Positions 45,101-51,748 of a stretch of 64,000 nt of DNA are shown in pieces. Numbering within the stretch: the first letter of the stretch is position 1; each line of letters opens with the position of its first letter. The DNA is taken from the NCBI RefSeq assembly GCF_910583865.1, contig NZ_CAJTYX010000015.1:1-64000 (forward strand), read 5' to 3'. Position numbers and translations under genes: made by a program. The stretch comes from an uncultured Muribaculum sp. (GTDB lineage: Bacteria; Bacteroidota; Bacteroidia; Bacteroidales; Muribaculaceae). The notes beneath the pieces were generated by a model. The model searched no databases. It was not told the DNA's origin and was given only the letters and a program-made list of their open reading frames with translations.

Positions 45101-45153
45101 GAATACGCAGACATGCAGAGAGCCATGGCGCATAGGAATGCAAATGCTTTCAT
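39130..45153 (-). CDS. Giant secreted SpvB/FG-GAP/RHS protein with C-terminal HEYGH metalloprotease-like domain
   Basis: 2007 residues. Order: signal peptide (1-19); SpvB-like domain (about 20-330; GGLTPELSINYNSMGGNGMFG); five FG-GAP/VCBS repeats (about 340-620; e.g. GDFNGDGKTDI, DINGDGKDDI); a TcdB-like middle region (about 720-890); many YD/RHS repeats (about 970-1640); RHS core (VLTDHLGSVMRIID ... GARVYDPVDMRFLSPDPL) ending in DPTG at 1751-1754; and a unique tail (1755-2007). In the tail, HEYGH at 1888-1892 is a HExxH zinc motif with catalytic Glu1889, and WTETDANTRAYNYF further on could supply the third ligand. The build matches the sealed B/C shell of Tc toxins plus a cargo. Unlike most RHS toxins it has a Sec signal. 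AT-rich relative to neighbours, hence probably acquired. Cleavage at the core and toxicity are inferred. Confidence 0.9.
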   Translation of the reverse strand: MKAFAFLCAMALCMSAYSMDFNPSDHLKGGKAGGVVGNIPMEIGVDNTGAATFSIPIELPQGCGGLTPELSINYNSMGGNGMFGRGTELSGVSAIYRTAATRFVNGYERGVMFDSDDALCLDGQPIIRNADNPLKYHCRIGDVYDITADNADNPTRFTLRDGNGITKEFGLTENSRLKGTGTAVFAWLLEKVTDIYGNYYKIVYVKDKYIPQLYSRYDGVCIDRIEYSGNEHAGIEPQMRVKFGNPSRGGVDAAYHGDSIFCKAIAPFSISVYSGENLIKTYHLDYDYVTDCYLRSISMSGTDWDNRLNPIEFTWHTSDEGLHTPLKKDLNLPTNQQLSVFYGDFNGDALQDILLLRTSPNSILNFKLFQNKGNGEYYNKHEYERKFIHPDGKIYFIKNLSIADFNGDGRDDILLHGLEAGDADKCFWLYLSDGDSFYDANIQIRTSCAEGPVLGDLNGDGATDLAVIAIGRTDARFYLSQLSAENQLPLNLSFTAYARGPWNELHLGNFDGGPSTELLNLIGNGHLCYRVNETNRTLDFLYSGDYPNYTGAPVYTGDFNGDGKTDIMECAVDFLYDYKPLDVLDVSLCTGTGFITKSLKNYRSLFENGRRMLINDINGDGKDDIVLMPKYDTNSLGEIVILTSLGDGYRYSQGSYPSGLPFQFPVDEYDFYLFDIYGEGKNSLVSFKKKIEITGKGDKFQRKEFLTGDYYIHTPATSCENVITSISDCLGNKTTFEYERWTDYTNSPFIPVWEKYPYSGCSMPLPLVKKMSQSTGYGGNLTTLYDYRNARTHLGKMSFMGFEEVVTTKPEEKMVRNDSYMLDPDYGMLNVLSITRTLDGQRLQMEKNVYDMQPSPVGTIMVQHVANARHTYSPVNSSNYLTVKTGRTYDKWGNILTERVTTNDKHKQITTYTYDLKESLHWVHRPASRQVETSVSGSDSHIEKETYSYAGVLSDHSLQPSRKGSYFDGNETHREVYGYDTFGNCDSISTGITEKYVIKKAFSLDGRFCIGETYPLGYSRILGYDEYGRNISISSSEGRIDSIRYDSFGNEVLRIENGVRIERGRVWSNGINLRHIGTYGEYERKNDNSYRLSFFDSRGNRLCNYYEIDGKDVCEEYEYDNLNRLICDIPAYYSHDRGYERKYTYDDYGNLTKTTLKNGHTVNMEYDYSIEGISVTKSDDTGTSSYLNDHFGKLLWSQNELGQKVLYEYDSKGRCTNICVDSIGTVISYSVNNNNGMTQTLSNRDIGTITRHYDENNRLRRNRNGIGVTGFEYDDAGNIVLSLNRDYNFQYEPLPQKPSLLSAVRNLDLSYSHEYGYNTICSRLEQEIYRMDGSTYNFYYDYISNKYDMPSDKICPDGFKIRYEYSNDILKCIKNANDGSIIWKAEEFNALGVPTKCKFGNNTLEARYDYDGVTGKLLKAEYDSLMTIEYTIDKKGLVASRTDDGSKTIDYIYDKIGRLVSANMRMKIINRPNYPEIPVNPVGSADTMAVSLLSSADGCTIIGNGDLGRPIYSRFEQYYSYDNRNNVNADGGRQLTEITYADGSTRIVKNHMDYSGIRWNNLVISGINRISEIDNETDTLRLVYGENNKCIKSRLTTPDGVITRHYVSADYEVIYADDIEIPVCYIYAYGRLVGLHVGDQIYSVLTDHLGSVMRIIDSQRNIVASYSYSEWGMRTIVQMNTDLHPWVKYFNRGFCGHEHLPEFSLINMGARVYDPVDMRFLSPDPLVQDPMLPQNFNRYSYCLNDPINHTDPTGEFFMVDDFIYGFFKGLFKGGLDRGLSQGWKQCKNSFKITYGLLVTGSRSGWGRLLELGSRFTFELPQTLAGYLWSSANNTIGMVDHVGYWGGATAVTFRHDNWAFGHGAAVTLGNYISGECSLRPGPANETFQHEYGHYLQSQTSGWAYIFKYGIPSIKSASDKSSEHKYFWTETDANTRAYNYFRDNTSNFNVDEWNFMRNPTDGFITNLPSISLYQSKSYPFTSSRVNNTYQNANNQLNNIQYLVNILNIQ

Positions 45154-45163
45154 AGTACTCGTG

Positions 45164-45562
45164 TTATTTCTTTATGATTTTGAATGAATACAGATTGCCG
45201 GCATAGGTCACTCCAAGGGAATATATTCCGCTCTTGAACGATGAGATATCCACCCCGGTGATGTCCTCGGTGATTTTCCCGCTGCTGGTGCGCGTGCCGT
45301 CGATGCTCGACATGGTGAATGAGTTCTCCTCACCGGTCGTCGAGTCAAGGAATATGAAGAATTCACTGTCGGTCTCCAACGGGAATACTTCGACCGCAGC
45401 CTCTTTCTGTTGCTGCGATTTGTGTGCCGCCAGTGTGCCCGACGTACTGAGGAGGCGTCCGACGCAATTGCCTGCGGCATCGTACTGATAGATATAGGTA
45501 TCTTCGCCAAGCATCGGGAGGAGCGACATGGCGGAAATGAGGATGAGTGAGGTACATCTCAT
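45164..45562 (-). CDS. Mini-protein with YD-like motif and T9SS sorting domain
   Basis: 132 residues. After a signal peptide (ILISAMSLLPMLG) comes one YD-repeat-like segment (YIYQYDAAGNCVGRLL), a short polar linker, and then a complete type A T9SS C-terminal domain ending SGIYSLGVTYAGNLYSFKIIKK. There is no room for a separate functional domain. It is the first gene of the RHS transcript, 10 bp before the RHS start. It could be a chaperone or carrier that docks the RHS shell to the T9SS, or a remnant of a fission event. Both are hypotheses. Confidence 0.75.
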   Translation of the reverse strand: MRCTSLILISAMSLLPMLGEDTYIYQYDAAGNCVGRLLSTSGTLAAHKSQQQKEAAVEVFPLETDSEFFIFLDSTTGEENSFTMSSIDGTRTSSGKITEDITGVDISSFKSGIYSLGVTYAGNLYSFKIIKK

Positions 45563-45593
45563 GGTACAAATATATTAGATGATCGATATGATA

Positions 45594-45624
45594 CAAAAGT
45601 AGGGTAATAATCCGGGAATTCAAA
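45594..45624 (-). promoter_or_regulatory. Promoter of the RHS operon
   Basis: On the minus strand, TTTG (45621-45624), a 19-bp spacer and TACTTTTG (45594-45601) give a near-ideal Bacteroidetes promoter, about 32 bases upstream of the ATG at 45562. Confidence 0.78.
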
Positions 45625-45672
45625 GGATTTCGGATGTCGAATGTGTGTCATCGGAATGACATTTTTATTAAT

Positions 45673-45704
45673 GTTGGCGAATAGAGATAAAATCGCTAAT
45701 TTTG
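45673..45704 (+). promoter_or_regulatory. Promoter of lysS
   Basis: GTTG at 45673-45676, a 20-bp spacer and TAATTTTG at 45697-45704, 48 bases before the lysS ATG. It is divergent from the RHS operon promoter. Confidence 0.65.
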
Positions 45705-45752
45705 CGATTATTTGACAAATATATATCAGGAACATATACAGCAACAGCAGAT

Positions 45753-47513
45753 ATGGCTACGAACTTACTTGAACTTAGCGAACAAGAGATAATACGCCGC
45801 GGCTCCCTTGAGGAGATGCGCAAGCGCGGCATAGACCCCTACCCCGCCGCACTCTACCCGGTGGATGCCTATACAACGGAAATCAAGGAGACATTCAGCG
45901 ACGACGCACCTCAGAGGGAGGTTTGTGTGGCAGGACGCATAATGAGCCGCCGCATCATGGGAAAGGCATCGTTCATGGAGCTTCAGGACTCGAAGGGGAG
46001 GATACAGGTGTATATCTCCCGCGACGACCTATGTCCGGAAGAGGACAAGGACCTGTACAACGTGGTTTTCAAGAAGCTGCTCGATATCGGCGACTTCGTC
46101 GGCGTGAAAGGATTCGTGTTCCGCACGCAGACCGGCGAGATTTCGGTGCACGCCCGTGAACTGACCGTGCTCGGCAAGTCGCTTCGCCCGCTTCCTATAG
46201 TGAAGGTGAAGGATGGCGTGACCTACGACGCTTTTGACGATCCCGAGCTGCGCTACCGCCGCCGCTACGTCGACCTGGTGGTCAACGACGGGGTTAAGGA
46301 TATATTCATCAAGCGCACGAAGGTGTTCAACTCGATGCGCCAGTTCTTCAACGAGGCAGGCTACATGGAGGTGGAGACTCCCATACTACAGTCGATTCCC
46401 GGCGGAGCGGCCGCCCGTCCTTTCATCACCCACCACAATGCACTGGACATACCACTATACCTGCGTATCGCCGATGAACTTTACCTGAAGCGCCTGATCG
46501 TGGGCGGATTCGAAGGTGTGTATGAGTTCTCCAAGAACTTCCGCAACGAGGGTATGGACCGCACGCATAACCCGGAATTCACCTGCATGGAGATCTATGT
46601 GGCCTACAAGGACTATAACTGGATGATGGACTTCACCGAGAGGATGCTTGAGAAGATATGCATGGATGTCAACGGAACTACCGAGGTGAAGGTCGGCGAC
46701 AACGTGATCTCGTTCAAGGCGCCGTTCAAGCGCATCACCATGCGTGACGCCATACTTGAGCACACCGACTATGACATAGAGGGTAAGAGCGAGGAGGAGC
46801 TGCGCGAGGCCGCCCGCGCCATGGGCATAGAGGTGGACGAGACCATGGGCAAGGGAAAGCTTATCGACGAGATGTTCGGCGAGAAGTGTGAAGGTACATA
46901 TATCCAGCCTACTTTCATCACCGACTACCCCATAGAGATGTCGCCGCTCACCAAGCGCCACCGCAACAACCCCGAGCTGACCGAGCGCTTCGAGCTTATG
47001 GTCAACGGCAAGGAACTTGCCAACGCCTACTCGGAGCTTAACGACCCGATCGACCAGTATGAGCGCTTCGTAGAGCAGATGCGCCTCGCAGAGAAGGGTG
47101 ACGACGAGGCGATGATCATCGACAAGGACTTTATCCGCGCCCTCGAATACGGCATGCCCCCGACATCAGGGATGGGCATAGGCATGGACCGCCTCGTGAT
47201 GCTCATGACCGGGCAGACTACCATCCAGGAGGTGCTCCTGTTCCCGCAGATGCGCCCCGAAAAGGTGGAGAAGCGCGACAACGCCGAGGCATACGCCACC
47301 CTGGGCGTACCCGCAGAATGGGTGCCGTTGATACAGAAGGCAGGTGTCTACACTGCAGCCCAGATGGCAACGGCCAATCCCGGCAAACTCTTCCAGGACA
47401 TATGCGGCCTCAACAAAAAATACAAACTCGAACTCAAGAATCCCTCGCAGGATGAAGTGAAGGGCTGGGTAGAGGCCGCCGCACCTCTCAAAGAAGAAGA
47501 ACCGGCAGAGTAA
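45753..47513 (+). CDS. lysS: Lysyl-tRNA synthetase, class II, with C-terminal extension
   Basis: 586 residues from the ATG at 45753 (MATNLLELSEQE). It has an N-terminal OB-fold anticodon-binding domain (VCVAGRIMSRRIMGKASFMELQD), then the class II catalytic core with motif 1 (FFNEAGYMEVETPIL), motif 2 (FRNEGMDRTHNPEFTCMEIY) and motif 3 (GMGIGMDRLVMLMTG). The core usually ends near residue 505. Here about 70 more residues follow, including a helical segment (GVPAEWVPLIQKAGVYTAAQMATA) resembling a helix-hairpin-helix tail seen in Bacteroidales LysS. It has its own promoter and leads the lysS-gpsA-pgi cluster. Confidence 0.97.
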   Translation: MATNLLELSEQEIIRRGSLEEMRKRGIDPYPAALYPVDAYTTEIKETFSDDAPQREVCVAGRIMSRRIMGKASFMELQDSKGRIQVYISRDDLCPEEDKDLYNVVFKKLLDIGDFVGVKGFVFRTQTGEISVHARELTVLGKSLRPLPIVKVKDGVTYDAFDDPELRYRRRYVDLVVNDGVKDIFIKRTKVFNSMRQFFNEAGYMEVETPILQSIPGGAAARPFITHHNALDIPLYLRIADELYLKRLIVGGFEGVYEFSKNFRNEGMDRTHNPEFTCMEIYVAYKDYNWMMDFTERMLEKICMDVNGTTEVKVGDNVISFKAPFKRITMRDAILEHTDYDIEGKSEEELREAARAMGIEVDETMGKGKLIDEMFGEKCEGTYIQPTFITDYPIEMSPLTKRHRNNPELTERFELMVNGKELANAYSELNDPIDQYERFVEQMRLAEKGDDEAMIIDKDFIRALEYGMPPTSGMGIGMDRLVMLMTGQTTIQEVLLFPQMRPEKVEKRDNAEAYATLGVPAEWVPLIQKAGVYTAAQMATANPGKLFQDICGLNKKYKLELKNPSQDEVKGWVEAAAPLKEEEPAE

Positions 47514-47532
47514 CCGCTTCGGAAAGAAAAGT

Positions 47533-48543
47533 ATGGATGAATTGTCAAGACATATGCCCGGGCGCATAGCCGTGATGGGTGGAGGCTCGTGGGCTACGGC
47601 ACTTTCAAAACTCCTGCTGTGCAACGAAGAGCGCATCATATGGTACATGCGACGCGACGACAGGATAGAAGAGTTCCGACGGCTCGGCCACAATCCGGCA
47701 TATCTCTCCGACGTGGAGTTTCCCATCCGTCGCATAGACTTCACCAGCGACATCAACGGTGCCGCCGAGGAAGCCGACACTCTGCTGATGGCAATGCCCT
47801 CCCCCTATTTCAAAAGCCATCTTGCCAAGCTCACGGCAAACCTCACGGCCAAGAACGTTGTTATAGCCACTAAGGGTATCATTCCCGACGAGAACATGCT
47901 TGTCACCGACTATCTCGAGCAACATTATGGCGTAGACCCGGACCGCATGATAGTGGTGTCGGGGCCGTGCCATGCCGAGGAGGTGGCGCTCGGCCATCTG
48001 AGCTACCTCACCGTGGCATCGACCAACAGGGAGGCTGCCGAGGCATTCACCCACAGCCTCAACGGGCCTGCCATGCGCACACTCGTTTCGGACGACGTGC
48101 GCGGCATAGAGTACGGAGGCGTGCTCAAGAATGTCTACGCCATCGCGTCGGGCATAGTGCACGGGATGAAATGGGGCGACAACTTCCAGGCCATCCTCGT
48201 TGCCAACGCAGCTAAGGAGATGGAGCGGTTCATCGACAAGGCCATAGGGGGCGAAAGGTGCATATGCCATTCCGTATATCTCGGCGACCTGCTCGTGACA
48301 GCCTATTCGCGATTCTCGCGCAACCACAACTTCGGGTCGATGATCGGACGCGGTTGTGCCGTGCGCCGCGCCATGATGGAGATGGAAATGGTGACAGAAG
48401 GCTACTACGCTGCCAAGTGCATGCACGAGATCAACTCCTCCGTAGGGGCCGACATGCCGATACTGGAGGGTATGTACGACATACTTTACAACGGGCGTCC
48501 CGTAGCAGCGATAATGGAGCGTATCAGCCACCATCTGACTTGA
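47533..48543 (+). CDS. gpsA: NAD(P)H-dependent glycerol-3-phosphate dehydrogenase
   Basis: 336 residues. The N-terminal Rossmann motif is IAVMGGGSWATAL, with VVSGPCHAEEVALG and the catalytic Lys in the EYGGVLKNVYAIASGIVHG region. It reduces dihydroxyacetone phosphate to sn-glycerol-3-phosphate for phospholipid synthesis. It begins 19 bp after lysS and ends 45 bp before pgi, consistent with one operon. Confidence 0.96.
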   Translation: MDELSRHMPGRIAVMGGGSWATALSKLLLCNEERIIWYMRRDDRIEEFRRLGHNPAYLSDVEFPIRRIDFTSDINGAAEEADTLLMAMPSPYFKSHLAKLTANLTAKNVVIATKGIIPDENMLVTDYLEQHYGVDPDRMIVVSGPCHAEEVALGHLSYLTVASTNREAAEAFTHSLNGPAMRTLVSDDVRGIEYGGVLKNVYAIASGIVHGMKWGDNFQAILVANAAKEMERFIDKAIGGERCICHSVYLGDLLVTAYSRFSRNHNFGSMIGRGCAVRRAMMEMEMVTEGYYAAKCMHEINSSVGADMPILEGMYDILYNGRPVAAIMERISHHLT

Positions 48544-48588
48544 ACATATAAGCTTTTTCATACCATTACTTAACATTCATATATAATT

Positions 48589-49932
48589 ATGAAGAAAATC
48601 AAATTAGACATCAGCTCAGCACTGAAGTTCGTCTCTGAAAAAGAGATCCATCAGATCGAGAAAGCAGAGGCCGACAAGGCCATCGACGTACTGAAAAAAG
48701 GTACAGGCGAAGGCAACGATTTCCTCGGCTGGCTCGACCTGCCGGAACGCACACCCATGAAAGACCTCGATGAAATCATCGCCGTGGCCAACGACCTGCG
48801 CAATTCCTGCGACTATGTGGTGTCGGTAGGTATCGGCGGCTCCTATCTCGGAGCAAAGGCCGTGATCGAGGCCCTCAACAATTCGTTTGACGCATACACC
48901 TCGACCACAAAGGGCGCTCCCAAAGTGCTCTTCGCCGGCCAGAACATAGGCGAGGACTATCTGAGCGAGCTTCAGGAATTCCTCAAGGACAAGAAATTCG
49001 GCATAATCGTCATATCCAAGTCGGGTACCACTACAGAACCCGCCATCGCTTTCCGTCTGCTCAAGGAGCAACTTGAGGCACAGGCCGGCAAGGCAGCCGC
49101 CAAGGATCTCATCGTTGCCATCACCGACGCCAAGCGCGGCGCTCTGCGACAGCTTGCCACCGAAGAGGGCTACCGCACATTCGTGATCGACGACAACGTA
49201 GGAGGCCGTTTTTCGGTGCTCACCCCGGTAGGCCTGCTCCCTATCGCAGTCGCAGGCTATGACATCAAGAAGCTCGTGAAGGGCGCGCTCGACATGCAGC
49301 ATGAACTGTCGACAGCATCCGACGACAATATGGCCGAGCTTTATGCCTCAACACGCAACGCACTCTACCGTTCGGGCAAAAAGACAGAGATACTCGTCAA
49401 CTACAACCCCAAACTCCACTACTTCGGAGAATGGTGGAAACAGCTCTACGGCGAGAGCGAGGGTAAGGACCACAAGGGCATATTCCCCGCAGCCGTCGAC
49501 TTCTCGACTGACCTCCACTCGATGGGACAGTGGATCCAGGATGGCGAGCGCACCATATTCGAGACTGTAATTTCCGTGGAGAAACAGCACACAGAGAAAC
49601 TAATCCCCTCTGATGAGGCAAACCTCGACGGACTCAACTACATCGCCGGAAAGCATGTGGACGAAGTTAACAAGATGGCCGAGCTGGGCACCCGCATAGC
49701 CCATGTGGACGGCGGCGTACCCAACATGCGCATCACCGTCCCCGAGCTTTCAGAGGAGTATCTGGGCCAGCTCATCTATTTCTTTGAAATCTCCTGCGGC
49801 ATCTCCGGCTACCTGCTCGGCGTCAACCCGTTCAACCAGCCCGGCGTGGAGGCCTACAAGAAGAACATGTTCGCTCTCCTCGAAAAGCCCGGCTACGAGG
49901 AAGCCACCAAGGAAATCAAGGCCAAGCTCTAA
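48589..49932 (+). CDS. pgi: Glucose-6-phosphate isomerase
   Basis: 447 residues, the shorter bacterial PGI form. Two SIS subdomains are visible: YVVSVGIGGSYLGAKAVIEAL with the phosphate loop, and IIVISKSGTTTEPAIAFRLL. The catalytic Glu lies in the FGEWWKQLYGESEGKD segment. It interconverts glucose-6-phosphate and fructose-6-phosphate. It is the last gene before a strong terminator and the AT-rich candidate origin. Confidence 0.97.
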   Translation: MKKIKLDISSALKFVSEKEIHQIEKAEADKAIDVLKKGTGEGNDFLGWLDLPERTPMKDLDEIIAVANDLRNSCDYVVSVGIGGSYLGAKAVIEALNNSFDAYTSTTKGAPKVLFAGQNIGEDYLSELQEFLKDKKFGIIVISKSGTTTEPAIAFRLLKEQLEAQAGKAAAKDLIVAITDAKRGALRQLATEEGYRTFVIDDNVGGRFSVLTPVGLLPIAVAGYDIKKLVKGALDMQHELSTASDDNMAELYASTRNALYRSGKKTEILVNYNPKLHYFGEWWKQLYGESEGKDHKGIFPAAVDFSTDLHSMGQWIQDGERTIFETVISVEKQHTEKLIPSDEANLDGLNYIAGKHVDEVNKMAELGTRIAHVDGGVPNMRITVPELSEEYLGQLIYFFEISCGISGYLLGVNPFNQPGVEAYKKNMFALLEKPGYEEATKEIKAKL

Positions 49933-49960
49933 CAGGAGCATCCCTACCCCAAACATTATC

Positions 49961-49999
49961 AAAGGAGTGTACGAGAAAAAAACGTGCACTCCTTTTTTT
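49961..49999 (+). terminator. Rho-independent terminator of pgi
   Basis: AAAGGAGTGTACG (49961-49973) pairs with CGTGCACTCCTTT (49983-49995), with one G-T pair and an A-rich 9-nt loop. The T-tract runs to 49999. Confidence 0.88.
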
Positions 50000-50742
50000 A
50001 TTCAAAGTATACGAAAGTCATAGTGAAGAAAACGGTATCAATATATGTAAACAAGTGTTGAAAACAGTGTTGATAAGAGTTGAGAAATATAGAATAGGTT
50101 TTTATAAGTGAATTTGGAGTTTTGAGGAAGATTGTATATAGCATGGCGGACAGGTATCTTCAAAATAAGTTTCCAATAATGTTTAATCGGCGTATCTACA
50201 TGAATAAGTATGTTTTTCAAGGGCAATATGCCTGAAATCTTATCAACCAATAACGTTATCAACGCTATGTAAATAAACAAGCTATAGTACTATGCAGCAT
50301 ATATTTGCACGTAGATAACGTTTGCAATAAAGTTAACTATACTTCAATAACTTAACATGCAAGAAAAAGGATAAGAAGTTATATAGATTATCAACGTCTA
50401 TAGACAACAAAAAAAGAAAAGAGAAAAAAATTTTAATCTTAAATAATTAAAGGTTAATGTTGATGATGATAAAGAAAGCTTTCCTCGGGGATGAGTATTG
50501 TGAGAATGGAGAATCGGAGGGTTGATGAATGGATGAAGGAATTAATAATGGAACTGCGGATGTGAAGATGGTTTGAGGCTTTGCGGAATTTGTATTAACT
50601 TTGCAGTTATCAACGAAGTGTTGATAAACATGCTAATTGGCTGATAGATATTCTTTAGTGATGTAGATATCCGGTAGAAAGCATGTAGAAACGCTTTAAA
50701 GGATAATATTTCATTCTCAATCCTCAACATACATATCTACAT
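50000..50742. other. AT-rich gene-free region with TTATCAAC cluster: candidate replication origin
   Basis: No coding frame of substance is seen in about 740 bp. The octamer TTATCAAC or its complement occurs six times: 50068-50076 (-), 50240-50248 (+), 50256-50264 (+), 50388-50396 (+), 50607-50615 (+) and 50619-50627 (-). In 9-mer form these are TTATCAACA, TTATCAACC or TTATCAACG, one or two changes from the DnaA box TTATCCACA. TTATCTACG (50310-50318, -) and TGTTGATGA (50459-50467) are near matches. An almost pure A/T tract at about 50403-50457 could be an unwinding element. Plus-strand genes on the left (lysS, pgi) are C-rich in the lines counted and those on the right (nadA, leuS) G-rich, as at an origin. 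dnaA is not in the window. Confidence 0.55.
50572..50603 (+). promoter_or_regulatory. Promoter of nadA
   Basis: TTTG at 50572-50575, a 20-bp spacer and TAACTTTG at 50596-50603. The resulting leader of about 135 nt carries an inverted pair TTATCAAC (50607-50614) and GTTGATAA (50620-50627) right at the transcription start, which could act as an operator as well as DnaA sites. Confidence 0.65.
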
Positions 50743-51723
50743 ATGAACATAGAAAAAGGGTATGTCGATGCTACGGTAGAGCCGGGTATTGATCTTGTAG
50801 CCGATATAAGGAGGCTCAAAAAGGAGAAGAACGCAGTGATTCTCGCCCATTATTACCAGAAGGGGGAGATACAGGATCTTGCCGACTATATCGGCGATTC
50901 CCTGGCGCTGGCACAGATTGCAGCCAAACTTGACGAACCTGTGATAGTGCTGTGCGGGGTGAACTTCATGGGTGAGACGGCCAAGATGCTCTGTCCCGAC
51001 AAGAAGGTGCTCATCCCCGACCTGTCGGCCGGATGCTCGTTGGCCGACAGCTGTCCCGCTGACGAGTTCAAGGCGTTCATCGAAGCCAATCCGGGCCATA
51101 CGGTGATAAGCTATGTCAACACCTCGGCCGCAGTGAAGGGTCTTACCGACATAGTGGTGACTTCATCCAACGCCCGCCAGATAGTGGAGAGCCTTCCGAA
51201 AGACACTCCTATAATATTCGGGCCCGATCGCAACCTCGGGAACTATATCAACTCCATCACCGGACGCGAGATGAAGCTCTGGAACGGCGCGTGCCACGTG
51301 CATGAGCAGTTCTCGGTGGAGAAGCTCGTGGAGCTGAAGAAGGAGCATCCCGGAGCGAAGGTGCTGGCACATCCCGAATGCCCGCGGCAGCTGATCATAC
51401 TCGCCGATAAGGTTGGATCGACGGCCGCATTGCTGAAATATGCAGTGGAATCTCCAGAGAAGGAGTTTATCGTGGCTACCGAGAGCGGCATACTCCACGA
51501 GATGCGCAAGCGCTGCCCGGACAAGACATTCATCCCTGCCGCTCCCAACGACTCGACATGCGCGTGCAACGACTGCGCCTATATGAAGCTAAACACCCTT
51601 GAGAAACTCTACAACTGCCTTAAATACGAGCAGCCCGAGGTGAAGGTGGATCCTGAGGTGGCTGCACGCGGCAGGAAACCGATAGAGAGGATGCTTGAAA
51701 TCAGTGCCTCGCTCGGACTATAA
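50743..51723 (+). CDS. nadA: Quinolinate synthase A
   Basis: 326 residues. The conserved AVILAHYYQKGEIQDLADYIGDS start and the Cys residues for the [4Fe-4S] cluster are present in VLCGVNFMGE, GACHVHEQF and CACNDCAYMKLN. It condenses iminoaspartate with dihydroxyacetone phosphate to quinolinate for NAD synthesis. Its partner nadB lies 12.6 kb away on the other strand at the right edge, so the pathway genes are split. leuS begins 25 bp downstream. Confidence 0.97.
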   Translation: MNIEKGYVDATVEPGIDLVADIRRLKKEKNAVILAHYYQKGEIQDLADYIGDSLALAQIAAKLDEPVIVLCGVNFMGETAKMLCPDKKVLIPDLSAGCSLADSCPADEFKAFIEANPGHTVISYVNTSAAVKGLTDIVVTSSNARQIVESLPKDTPIIFGPDRNLGNYINSITGREMKLWNGACHVHEQFSVEKLVELKKEHPGAKVLAHPECPRQLIILADKVGSTAALLKYAVESPEKEFIVATESGILHEMRKRCPDKTFIPAAPNDSTCACNDCAYMKLNTLEKLYNCLKYEQPEVKVDPEVAARGRKPIERMLEISASLGL

Positions 51724-51748
51724 TGACAACAATAATATCACATATATA

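Noticed and set aside
45273..45488. Arg-rich frames overlapping the T9SS mini-protein
   Set aside because: Alternative frames lack a signal peptide and domains. The minus-strand 132-residue frame has a signal peptide, CTD and promoter.
50607..50627. CRISPR or phage attachment site at the TTATCAAC copies
   Set aside because: Spacing between copies is irregular, both orientations occur and the units are only 8-9 bp, so these are binding sites and not array repeats or att sites.
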